8,329 nt of DNA from Marinospirillum sp. (lineage in GTDB: Bacteria > Pseudomonadota > Gammaproteobacteria > Pseudomonadales > Halomonadaceae): the NCBI GenBank assembly GCA_007116195.1, contig SKIX01000003.1, forward strand, positions 1 through 8,329, read 5' to 3'. Shown piece after piece: positions 1-7,221 of this stretch. The position numbers and the translations under genes are program-made. The notes beneath the pieces were generated by a model that was given only the letters and a program-made list of their open reading frames with translations, did no database searches and was not told where the DNA came from. How positions within the stretch are numbered: position 1 is the stretch's first letter; each line of letters opens with the position of its first letter.

Positions 1-828
1 CTCATCCATGATGCGACCGTTACCACGGACCGGACCGTCAAGGCGCTGCAGGTTGCAGTTGATCACGAAAATCAGGTTATCCAGATTTTCACGACCGGCC
101 AGCGAAATCGCACCCAGGGACTCCGGCTCATCACATTCACCATCGCCCATGAAGCACCAGATTTTACGATCCAGCATAGGTTTCTGTTCACGCGAGTCCA
201 GATACTTCATCACGTGCGCTTGGTAGATGGCCTGAATCGGCCCCAGACCCATGGACACGGTCGGGAACTGCCAGAAATCCGGCATCAGCCAGGGGTGAGG
301 GTAGGACGACAGGCCCTGACCATCGACTTCCTGACGGAAGTTATCCAGTTGTTCTTCGCTCAGACGGCCTTCCAGAAAGGCACGCGAGTAAACACCGGGC
401 GCACCGTGGCCCTGAAAGTAGACCAGATCACCTTCAAATTCATCTTTGGGCGCACGGAAGAAATAGTTGAAGCCCACATCATAAAGGGTGGCACTGGACA
501 TAAAACTGGAGATATGACCGCCAATACCGGAGTTGGCCTTGTTGGCGCGCATGACCATAGCCATGGCATTCCAGCGCACCAGAGAACGAATACGCCGCTC
601 CATAAAGAGGTCACCGGGCATCCGGGCTTCACGGTGCACCGGGATGGTGTTGCGATGCGGGGTGGTGATGGAAAAGGGCAGCTGGGAGCCGTCACGACGC
701 AGGCGCTCGGCCAACTGGGTCAGCAGAAACTTGGCTCTTTCTTCGCCTTCATGGGTTAGCACTGAGTCTAACGACTCTAGCCATTCCTGGGTTTCGACCG
801 GATCCAGGTCTTTAACCTCCTGATTCAT
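1..828 (-). CDS. aceE: Pyruvate dehydrogenase E1 component (AceE), N-terminal part; gene continues beyond the left edge
   Basis: This is the thiamine-diphosphate-dependent, homodimeric E1 of the pyruvate dehydrogenase complex, which decarboxylates pyruvate and passes the acetyl group to the E2 lipoyl domain in the cytoplasm. The first 276 codons are open to the window edge; the E. coli protein has about 887 residues. Visible family signatures are GGHISSF (about 103-109), YFQGHGAPGVYSRAFLEGR (137-155), SSYPHPWLMPDFWQFPTVSMG (within 174-194) and the ThDP/Mg motif starting GDGECDEPES at 228, ending in NCNLQ (257-261). D229, N259 and Q261 fit the Mg-binding triad, and H105 and H141 fit the active-site histidines of E. 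coli AceE. The ATG at 828 is preceded by GGAGAG with a 6-base spacer. Codon use is richer in G/C-ending codons than in the neighbours, as expected for a highly expressed gene. Identity is seen directly by motif; function is family knowledge. Confidence 0.97.
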   Translation of the reverse strand, partial: MNQEVKDLDPVETQEWLESLDSVLTHEGEERAKFLLTQLAERLRRDGSQLPFSITTPHRNTIPVHREARMPGDLFMERRIRSLVRWNAMAMVMRANKANSGIGGHISSFMSSATLYDVGFNYFFRAPKDEFEGDLVYFQGHGAPGVYSRAFLEGRLSEEQLDNFRQEVDGQGLSSYPHPWLMPDFWQFPTVSMGLGPIQAIYQAHVMKYLDSREQKPMLDRKIWCFMGDGECDEPESLGAISLAGRENLDNLIFVINCNLQRLDGPVRGNGRIMDE

Positions 829-1158
829 AAAACGCTCTCCACTTTATATTTGAACTAAGAATTAATGGCATCAACAAATGTAGCCTGACTACACGCTTAG
901 CAGGCAGGCCAAAACAACCACAACCTCAGCAAGAATTTCTAACTCGATTTTGCATCTCTTTTACTAAGGTAAGCAGAAAACAATTAGCTTTTCATGCTGC
1001 AGTGCAATAAAAGCATTTGAATAACAAGGCCTTGCTCGTGACCCTTGAGTTCTTGTAATTTTACTACAAAATTGACCGAAAAAAAGCCCCTTGAGTATTT
1101 TACAGTCAATTTCAACCCTGCATCACCCAGCGCAGTCGTTAATCAAAGCACTCTTAGG
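829..1158. promoter_or_regulatory. Gene-free stretch upstream of aceE, probable aceE control region
   Basis: This 330-base AT-rich gap separates the aceE start from the ampE stop, both on the minus strand. No credible protein gene lies in it. It holds several short symmetrical elements: TGTAG-N5-CTACA (879-893), the palindrome CAAGGCCTTG (1025-1034), TTGTA-N7-TACAA (1053-1069), an 8-bp inverted repeat AAATTGAC/GTCAATTT (1069-1076 and 1105-1112), and a 9-base direct repeat CCCTTGAGT (1042-1050 and 1088-1096). On the ampE side the minus strand reads GGGGCTTTTTTT, but I see no GC-rich stem before the T-run, so I do not call a terminator. No match to the enteric PdhR operator (AATTGGT-N3-ACCAATT) was seen, and no good sigma-70 promoter could be fixed. 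A regulatory role is inferred from position. Confidence 0.45.
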
Positions 1159-2061
1159 TCAGCTGAAAAAAATCACCCCTACTGCTGACGCCGCAACCCA
1201 GATTGCAAGCATTCTTCCCACTCTCTCTTGCAAAAGGTGTAACTCTCGATCAGCAGCATCAGTCATCATTTCAGGACGCTGACACTCAACCGCCTCTCTT
1301 GACTGACCCGAAACCTTCAGCCCATAGCTCACCAGGAACTGACGGTTGATAAATGCCTCTGATGTTAGCGACCAGCGAGGTAAATCGGTTATCAATTGCT
1401 GTAGCCCTGCTAGAGGACGCCCCACTAAAGCAAGTGTTAAACCCATCAAGCGAGCTGCTGGCCACTCTAAAACACTGTGAAATAGCCTCACCTGCTCATC
1501 ACAACCCATTTCTTCAGCGGAAGTTCGCTGTTGCTGCGCAGTCAGAATAGCCTGCTCACTCAATCTTGCCAGCAAGGCCCCTATCGGACCTAGCAGCAAA
1601 TACCAAAAGAGCACAAAGAATAAACGGTCAAAAGCAAAGAAGGCTAAACGCGACATCACCTTAGAGTGAAGCTCACTGGCATTATTGCCAACCTCTTCCT
1701 GCAGGATTTCTTCAGCATAATAACTCGCTGCCTGATGGTCGCCCTGTCGCCAGGCAATCCTGTAGCGTTCCACCCATAACAGCTCGCTGCGCCGCCCCAA
1801 GGCATAGAAAACAACGGCCAGGTGTATGAGCAGTGTTGGCAAGGACCAGAAACGACCTTCCAGCCACCACAAGAGGAACCAAAGCAGAAAAACACTCGGC
1901 AAGATGGCGATAAGAAAGACGGCTGCGGCACCTGGATGACTGGCCAGACGAGCTGCAAGCCAGAGCTGCCATGCACGAAAACTTCGATCCAAAGGACGCG
2001 TTAGCCTTTGACCCGGCAAACCTCTTAAAATAAGTACCGCCAGCATTACAAAGAACTTCAT
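1159..2061 (-). CDS. ampE: AmpE-family inner-membrane protein
   Basis: The 300-residue product is close to the 284 residues of E. coli AmpE, an inner-membrane protein encoded with AmpD and implicated in beta-lactamase regulation and cell-wall signalling; its biochemical activity is not well established. Hydrophobic segments lie at about 45-66, 73-89, 146-166 and 283-299, with a further apolar stretch at the extreme N terminus (3-14). The polytopic layout with a terminal membrane helix fits AmpE. The region between about 90 and 145 is charged, and a long hydrophilic section lies between about 167 and 280. The ATG at 2061 overlaps the ampD stop as ATGA, which implies translational coupling and one transcript. 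Assignment rests on membrane layout, size and the diagnostic position after ampD, more than on a catalytic motif. Confidence 0.88.
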   Translation of the reverse strand: MKFFVMLAVLILRGLPGQRLTRPLDRSFRAWQLWLAARLASHPGAAAVFLIAILPSVFLLWFLLWWLEGRFWSLPTLLIHLAVVFYALGRRSELLWVERYRIAWRQGDHQAASYYAEEILQEEVGNNASELHSKVMSRLAFFAFDRLFFVLFWYLLLGPIGALLARLSEQAILTAQQQRTSAEEMGCDEQVRLFHSVLEWPAARLMGLTLALVGRPLAGLQQLITDLPRWSLTSEAFINRQFLVSYGLKVSGQSREAVECQRPEMMTDAADRELHLLQERVGRMLAIWVAASAVGVIFFS

Positions 2062-2600
2062 TCAGGCACTCCTTTTAAATATCTATCCCAGTCAAATGCA
2101 GGCCCTGGATCTGTTTTTCTGTCCGGCGCTATGGCTGCATGACTACAAATACGCTCCGTTGTAATCGCTGGATAAGCGTGTTTTAAAGCCTGGGTAACCT
2201 GCTGCAAAACGGCATACTGCGGCTCAGTATAAGGCTGATGATCCGAGCCTTCCATTTCTATACCTATCGCAAAGTCATTACAATTACTGCGACCTGCAAA
2301 AGAAGAGCGGCCTGCATGCCATGCACGCTGGTCAAAAGCAACAAACTGAACCAGCTCACCCGTACGGCGAATCAGCAAATGCGCAGAAACCTTTAAGTCA
2401 GCCAGCTGCTCAAAATACGGATGACGCTCAGACTCTAATTGCCCCTTAAACAGCTTTTCAATATTGTCGCCACCAAAGGTTAAGGGTGGCAAAGCAATGG
2501 AGTGGATGACCAGCAAGCTGATTTCCTGATGGGGCCGCGCATTGTAAAAGGGTGAAGGGCAGCGCCTAGCATCTTCCAGCCAGTGATCAACCAACTTCAT
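2058..2600 (-). CDS. ampD: 1,6-anhydro-N-acetylmuramyl-L-alanine amidase AmpD
   Basis: AmpD is a cytoplasmic zinc amidase that removes the stem peptide from anhydro-muropeptides during peptidoglycan recycling, and so keeps the AmpR activator ligand low in bacteria that carry ampR-ampC. The 180-residue product is of normal family length. Zinc ligands are H33 (in VIHSIALPP), H154 (in CSHAAIAPDRKTDPGPAFDW) and D164, matching H34, H154 and D164 of Citrobacter AmpD. The catalytic Glu is in GIEMEG (E115) and K162 is present. Other family blocks are SAHLLIRRTGELVQFV (72-87) and RAWHAGRSSF (92-101). The ATG at 2600 has AGGTG about 7 bases upstream. It is divergent from nadC, as in enterics and Pseudomonas. 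No ampC or ampR is visible here, so the sequence supports only the recycling role. Confidence 0.96.
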   Translation of the reverse strand: MKLVDHWLEDARRCPSPFYNARPHQEISLLVIHSIALPPLTFGGDNIEKLFKGQLESERHPYFEQLADLKVSAHLLIRRTGELVQFVAFDQRAWHAGRSSFAGRSNCNDFAIGIEMEGSDHQPYTEPQYAVLQQVTQALKHAYPAITTERICSHAAIAPDRKTDPGPAFDWDRYLKGVPE

Positions 2601-2657
2601 CGACTCACACCTTTCTGTTTTTATTAGTCAGTTACAGCCAAAAGCTAAAGTGGGCTC

Positions 2658-2663
2658 TATAAT
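2658..2663 (+). promoter_or_regulatory. Candidate -10 box for nadC
   Basis: An exact TATAAT lies 40 bases before the nadC ATG in the 103-base divergent gap with ampD. The hexamer at the optimal 17-base spacing (2635-2640, CAGCCA) is a poor -35. TTACAG at 2632-2637 is a better hexamer, but its 20-base spacing is too long. A start near 2670 would give a leader of about 34 bases. The nadC ribosome site GGAG (2694-2697, 6-base spacer) follows. For ampD on the opposite strand only a weak TAATAA-like -10 is visible near 2620. Confidence 0.5.
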
Positions 2664-2703
2664 GCACAGCCTTGTGATTTTTTTTCAACAGACGGAGCTT
2701 TAA

Positions 2704-4171
<1,468 letters not shown>

Positions 4172-4180
4172 GACAACAAA

Positions 4181-4885
4181 ATGAGCGCAACCACCGACTT
4201 TGATCGATTAATCCTCGGCGCAGGTCAACAAGGCGCTGAATATCTACTCAAGTCAGAGACTCTGTCTCAGCGTTTGGCGGTCGTTGATCAAAAAGCCGAC
4301 TTCCCACTAGCCTGCCTGCAAGCGAGCCAGCAACTAGCCAGTGAAGGGCAGACTTGCCAGCTGCTTGCTGCAACCCAAATTACAGATCTACGTCGCGACC
4401 CTCAGGGCTTTTTTTACTTAACAACCTTTGAAGGCAAGCAACTAAAAGCACAGCAGTTGGTGGTTACGGCTGGTGCCAAGAGCCTGGAGCTAGCGCAAAA
4501 AATGGGTTATGCCGAGGAGTATTTTTTGTTACCCGTAAGAAAGGATCATCTTCTGGTGGAGGAGCAGCAAGTTAGCATCCATTGCTTACAAATCAACCGC
4601 ACCTTTTGGATGACTCGACACCCTGTCAAAGCGCTTGCCAGCCTTATTAAAAATAAAGAATTGCGCCATTTAAGCTTGTTTAGTTTAGGCTACCACCTGC
4701 CCCTGATTCGCCAGCAGCTGCTAAAGCGCCAGCTAAAAAAAGCTGGAATAACCAGCACCTCAACTGAGCTGCAAGTCATCAAGGGCAAAACGGCTTTTTG
4801 GGTGATCAACCTGACTTCATCTGTGCAAGAACCGGCAGGGCTAGAGGTTACACCCTGTCCAGGTCTAACTTTCGTACTCCCTTAA
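4181..4885 (+). CDS. Short FAD-dependent oxidoreductase-like protein resembling a reduced malate:quinone oxidoreductase
   Basis: The 234-residue product starts with a dinucleotide-binding signature (LILGAGQQGAE, 10-20, followed by the strand LAVVDQ at 32-37). A later stretch resembles the FAD-dependent malate:quinone oxidoreductase family: VVTAGAKSLELAQKMGY (94-110) then EYFLLPV, like the family's VVSAGAxSLxFAxKMGY...LPVAGSFY. The C terminus, GLEVTPCPGLTF (220-231), resembles the late IFNITPSPGAT block. Real MQO is about 490-550 residues. Here roughly 150 residues between the first FAD motif and the middle block are missing, together with the last FAD-contacting helix after PSPGA, and the VAGSFYF part reads VRKDHLLV. 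The frame is open and has a proper ribosome site (AGGA, 7-base spacer), 9 bases after the aldolase gene. It is either a repurposed, probably non-MQO flavoprotein-like protein or a decaying gene. The family call is from memory of motifs, not alignment. Confidence 0.6.
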   Translation: MSATTDFDRLILGAGQQGAEYLLKSETLSQRLAVVDQKADFPLACLQASQQLASEGQTCQLLAATQITDLRRDPQGFFYLTTFEGKQLKAQQLVVTAGAKSLELAQKMGYAEEYFLLPVRKDHLLVEEQQVSIHCLQINRTFWMTRHPVKALASLIKNKELRHLSLFSLGYHLPLIRQQLLKRQLKKAGITSTSTELQVIKGKTAFWVINLTSSVQEPAGLEVTPCPGLTFVLP

Positions 4886-4912
4886 AGGGACTGCCCTACC
4901 GATGACAAGCCG

Positions 4913-5320
4913 CTAGTTTTGATAGATAAAGTTGGTCAGCAAAACATCTTGTACTATCTCTGCGCCAACTTCTGATTTGAGCTTCCGATTCAAAGCATCA
5001 CGCAACTCAACACGTATGCGCTCCTGCCCTCGTGCAGTAGTGACATTGTTTTCTGATTGCCTTGCCAAATTCAGCACTATGACATTGCGAATCAAAGGCA
5101 CATGCTGCTCTGCTGCTTGATAAGCGCGTGCCTCACCTAGCTCTAAAGTAATATCAGCTTTCAGGTACTTTAAACGCCCTGGGCCGCCATAGTTAGTCAC
5201 AAAGCCAGGATTCAACTGCAAATAATAAACATCACCTGAAGGTTCAGGCCTGGCTTGCGACTGAAAGGAAACCAGTAGCAAGCTGAAAGCTAAAGCAACC
5301 AAAAAGGCAGGTAAGCGCAT
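4913..5320 (-). CDS. Exported FliL-like protein (orphan, outside a flagellar cluster)
   Basis: The 135-residue product resembles the periplasmic domain of FliL, the stator-associated flagellar basal-body protein. Shared features are YYLQLNPGFVTNYGGPGRLKYL (within 32-53; family pattern Y..L.P.FV.N.....R.RYL), a beta-rich middle, HVPLIRNVIVLNLARQ (73-88), GQERIRVELRDALN (98-111) and the C-terminal VQDVLLTNFIYQ. The N terminus (1-23) is a hydrophobic stretch ending SQA before RPEP, which looks like a cleavable signal peptide. True FliL keeps an N-terminal membrane anchor plus linker. The start at 5320 has GGGAG (5327-5331) with a 6-base spacer. No other flagellar gene is in the window. It is divergent from rsd/algQ and convergent with the MQO-like gene (27-base gap). 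A motility role is inference only. Confidence 0.75.
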   Translation of the reverse strand: MRLPAFLVALAFSLLLVSFQSQARPEPSGDVYYLQLNPGFVTNYGGPGRLKYLKADITLELGEARAYQAAEQHVPLIRNVIVLNLARQSENNVTTARGQERIRVELRDALNRKLKSEVGAEIVQDVLLTNFIYQN

Positions 5321-5374
5321 CTTTGTCTCCCTAAGAGCGGCAAAATAATTTCAACCAGTTTATAAATTTCCAGA

Positions 5375-5394
5375 GCCCTAGGCTAGCCTAGGGC
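5375..5394. promoter_or_regulatory. Perfect 20-bp palindrome with three CTAG cores, between divergent genes
   Basis: The sequence GCCCTAGGCTAGCCTAGGGC is its own reverse complement over all 20 bases, with CTAG tetramers starting at 5378, 5383 and 5388, exactly 5 bases apart. It lies 55 bases upstream of the FliL-like start and 95 bases upstream of rsd. A weak outer symmetry (TAAATT at 5363-5368, AATTTA at 5396-5401) flanks it unevenly. A candidate minus-strand -10 (TATAAA, near 5360-5365) would put the palindrome over the -35 region of the FliL-like gene. An operator for a dimeric regulator is the likeliest reading. An 8-bp stem with a CTAG loop (hairpin) is the alternative. Confidence 0.6.
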
Positions 5395-5489
5395 GAATTT
5401 AAAAGCGAACAAAACGAGCAACACTTGCGCTGAGTCGTCAGTTAAGGTCAAACTAGCAGGCATTCAAAAACAAGTATCAGGAGTTGATT

Positions 5490-5951
5490 ATGCTGGAATC
5501 CTGCAAAAATGCTCAGGAGCGCTGGGGCGGTGTTCACCAGCTCATCGACCGCTGGCTACAAGAGCGCCGAGAGCTGCTCGTCAGCTTTAATCGGCTTAGC
5601 CAGGCATTACAGCAAAAAGGTAAGGTCACAAGCAGTAAACTGGAAGAGTTTCGTGAACTGCTGGTCGATTATTTAAGCGCAGGCCACTTTGAAATTTATG
5701 AGCAGCTAATGCACGAAGCCGAAGCCTTCAATGACCGAGAAGCGCTCAGGCTGCTGGATACCACCCTGCCCTGGCTACATGAGTCGACTCAGCAGCTGAT
5801 GAAAGATGAAGAGCACCTGGTGCCTATGGGGCTGAGTGATCTTGATAAAACCCTCAGCCATGCAGGTGAACTCCTTGCTGAGCGTTTTGAGCAAGAAGAC
5901 CTGCTAATAGCACGGCTTCATGCGGCCCATGCGCCCGAACAGCCTGCCTAA
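5490..5951 (+). CDS. rsd: Rsd/AlgQ-family sigma-70 regulator (anti-sigma factor)
   Basis: Rsd (AlgQ in Pseudomonas) binds region 4 of the housekeeping sigma-70 factor and shifts RNA polymerase toward alternative sigma factors in stationary phase. The 153-residue product is of family length and almost wholly helical by composition. It starts MLESCKNAQERWGGVHQLID, the family's hallmark N terminus, and carries LLVDYLSAGHFEIYEQL (57-73), the conserved sigma-contact helix region, and a C-terminal ERFEQEDLLIARLHAAH (131-147). I chose ATG 5490 because CAGGAG (5478-5483) lies 6 bases upstream and because homologues begin MLESC. An in-frame TTG at 5484 would abut the ribosome site. The gene ends 37 bases before the convergent DUF416 gene, with a hairpin between. 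No strong promoter could be defined upstream. Confidence 0.95.
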   Translation: MLESCKNAQERWGGVHQLIDRWLQERRELLVSFNRLSQALQQKGKVTSSKLEEFRELLVDYLSAGHFEIYEQLMHEAEAFNDREALRLLDTTLPWLHESTQQLMKDEEHLVPMGLSDLDKTLSHAGELLAERFEQEDLLIARLHAAHAPEQPA

Positions 5952-5958
5952 GAAACAC

Positions 5959-5985
5959 TTAAGAGCCGTCTTGGAAGGCTCTTAA
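5959..5985. terminator. Shared hairpin between convergent rsd and DUF416 gene, probable bidirectional terminator
   Basis: TTAAGAGCC (5959-5967) and GGCTCTTAA (5977-5985) form a perfect 9-bp stem with a 9-base loop in a 37-base gap between two convergent stop codons. The A-rich and T-rich stem ends give only modest flanking U-tracts on either strand (TTAATGTT on plus, TTAAGTGTTT on minus). Function is inferred from shape and position. Confidence 0.7.
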
Positions 5986-5988
5986 TGT

Positions 5989-6561
5989 TCACTTAAGGCT
6001 GATTCCAAGATTACTAAACCCTTCATTTTCAGCCAAGGTTTTGAGGCTTTTTAACAGCTCAGGCTGAGGCTGAAACTGAGAGGAAACCTGAATTAACAGC
6101 TCATCTTGAAAGGCATTTTCATCATCCATAAGCTCCTGAGGGTCTAAACCCTGTGCCTGCAACTCCAGGTAGCTACGCACCGTGGAGCGAGACAACTTGC
6201 TCGCTCTCACCGCTGTCTCTTCATCCTGAGTCACAGCCTGCTCTACCGCCAGCTCTAAAGCCATAATGGCATCCAGTGCTGGATAAACACCATAGACTTC
6301 AAAATCGGCTGGATGTGGCTGCAAATCAGGCAGCTTTTCTTGCTGCACCGCCCAATTAATACTCGCCGCCTTAGCGGTCAACTGCTCCCAAAGCAGTGCT
6401 AGCAGCTTAGAGTAGGTTTCTCTGTCACCAAAGCCTGTCGCTTCACTAAATAACAGATAATTAGGAGCGGCTCGCTGAGCCAAAGCCGTGGCAAAAGCCA
6501 GTTGCTGCCAGGGCCGTAACCGTCTTAGCCGCTGATTAAAAGTAGGCGGTTTCTTCCCCAT
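5989..6561 (-). CDS. DUF416 family protein (YjaG-like)
   Basis: The 190-residue product matches the YjaG/DUF416 family, small cytoplasmic proteins whose biochemical function is not established. Family blocks are RPWQQLAFATALAQRAAPNYLLF (within 16-38), GFGDRETYSKLLALLWEQLT (43-62), DFEVYGVYPALDA (86-98) and the C-terminal SNLGISL (183-189). The protein is soluble and helical, with no signal peptide. The start is ambiguous: GTG at 6564 or ATG at 6561, consecutive codons. GGGAGG upstream lies 5 bases from GTG and 8 from ATG, and I prefer ATG. Its ribosome site sits inside the last codons of the upstream gamma-carbonic anhydrase gene, whose TAG is only 3 bases before the ATG, so the two are almost certainly co-transcribed and coupled. 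In E. coli, yjaG and rsd also lie within a few genes of each other. Confidence 0.9.
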   Translation of the reverse strand: MGKKPPTFNQRLRRLRPWQQLAFATALAQRAAPNYLLFSEATGFGDRETYSKLLALLWEQLTAKAASINWAVQQEKLPDLQPHPADFEVYGVYPALDAIMALELAVEQAVTQDEETAVRASKLSRSTVRSYLELQAQGLDPQELMDDENAFQDELLIQVSSQFQPQPELLKSLKTLAENEGFSNLGISLK

Positions 6562-6564
6562 CAC

Positions 6565-7107
6565 CTAAGCCTCCCAGCCTTCTGCCAAATGCTTATCTTT
6601 CAAACGCATATAATTTCCAGCAGAGTAGCTAAAAAAGCGCTTTTCTTTTTCAGTAATTTCCCGCACTGGACGAGCTGGACTACCGGCATAAACATGACCC
6701 GCTTTCAGGGTTTTACCGGGTGTTACCAAAGCACCGGCGGCAATAATGACTTCATCCTCCACAGTTACACCATCCATCACGATCGCCCCCATACCCACCA
6801 GGATACGATTACCGAGGGTACAACCATGGAGCACCACCTTATGGCCGATGGTTACTTCTTCACCAATAATCAACGGATAACCACCCGGGTTAAAGTCGCT
6901 GGCATGGGTAATGTGCAGTACCGAGCCATCCTGTACACTGGTACCTCGGCCGATGCAAATAAAGTGCATGTCGCCACGAATCACCGCAGTGGGCCAAACC
7001 GATACATCATCGCCCAACTCAACATCACCCAGCACCACAGCAGTAGGGTCTACAAACACCCGCTCACCGAGCCGGGGCAAGGAACCTTGATAACGTCTAA
7101 TAGTCAT
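6565..7107 (-). CDS. Gamma-carbonic-anhydrase family protein (YrdA/CamH-like, left-handed beta-helix)
   Basis: The 180-residue protein folds as a left-handed beta-helix of hexapeptide repeats (for example VVLGDVELGDDVSVWPTAVI, 24-43) and forms trimers in this family. Zinc-ligand histidines are H65 (in VLHITH), H89 and H94 (in GHKVVLHGC), matching H81, H117 and H122 of archaeal Cam in spacing. R44, D46, Q59 and D60 also match the conserved R-x-D and Q-D positions. The acidic loop carrying the Cam proton-shuttle Glu is absent, as in the CamH/YrdA branch, so carbonic anhydrase activity is uncertain. The C-terminal part (146-180) is a helical tail. The ATG at 7107 is supported by the family start; the upstream ribosome site is weak. 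It heads an operon with the DUF416 gene and is divergent from the thioredoxin-like gene. Confidence 0.94.
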   Translation of the reverse strand: MTIRRYQGSLPRLGERVFVDPTAVVLGDVELGDDVSVWPTAVIRGDMHFICIGRGTSVQDGSVLHITHASDFNPGGYPLIIGEEVTIGHKVVLHGCTLGNRILVGMGAIVMDGVTVEDEVIIAAGALVTPGKTLKAGHVYAGSPARPVREITEKEKRFFSYSAGNYMRLKDKHLAEGWEA

Positions 7108-7150
7108 ATACTCGCAATCTCAGCCAAACACTAAAAAAACCACAGCTTAA

Positions 7151-7198
7151 CGCTCAGAGCTGGCTTGGCAAGCTTTTTAGAAGCCAAGCAACTGAGCG
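7151..7198. repeat. Interrupted inverted repeat in the divergent gap between the gamma-CA and thioredoxin-like genes
   Basis: Two arm pairs are nested: CGCTCAG (7151-7157) with CTGAGCG (7192-7198), and GCTTGGC (7163-7169) with GCCAAGC (7183-7189). The left spacer is 5 bases and the right 2, so the 14 paired bases form an asymmetrically bulged stem around a 13-base loop. It lies 44 bases upstream of the gamma-CA start and 24 upstream of the chosen thioredoxin-like start. It could be an operator pair or an mRNA leader structure. No clear -10/-35 pair was found beside it. Confidence 0.5.
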
Positions 7199-7221
7199 GC
7201 TGCGCTAATCGGAAGCTAAGC

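Noticed and set aside
214..759. 181-codon plus-strand open frame across the aceE region
   Set aside because: It lies wholly antisense to aceE, whose reading frame shows unmistakable family motifs; the translation has no recognisable domain.
1077..1112. Intrinsic terminator for ampE at the minus-strand GGGGCTTTTTTT
   Set aside because: The T-run lacks a GC-rich stem before it; the flanking 8-bp AT-rich inverted repeat has a 28-base loop and would be weak.
829..1158. PdhR operator upstream of aceE
   Set aside because: No AATTGGT-N3-ACCAATT-like sequence was found on either strand.
1091..1282. 63-codon plus-strand frame at the end of ampE
   Set aside because: Mostly antisense to ampE, low-complexity composition and no ribosome site.
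5484..5489. TTG start two codons upstream for rsd
   Set aside because: It would directly abut the CAGGAG ribosome site; ATG 5490 has proper spacing and gives the family's MLESC start.
6589..7134. 181-codon plus-strand frame opposite the gamma-carbonic anhydrase gene
   Set aside because: It mirrors the minus-strand gene, whose hexapeptide repeats and three zinc histidines are clear; no start signal is seen.
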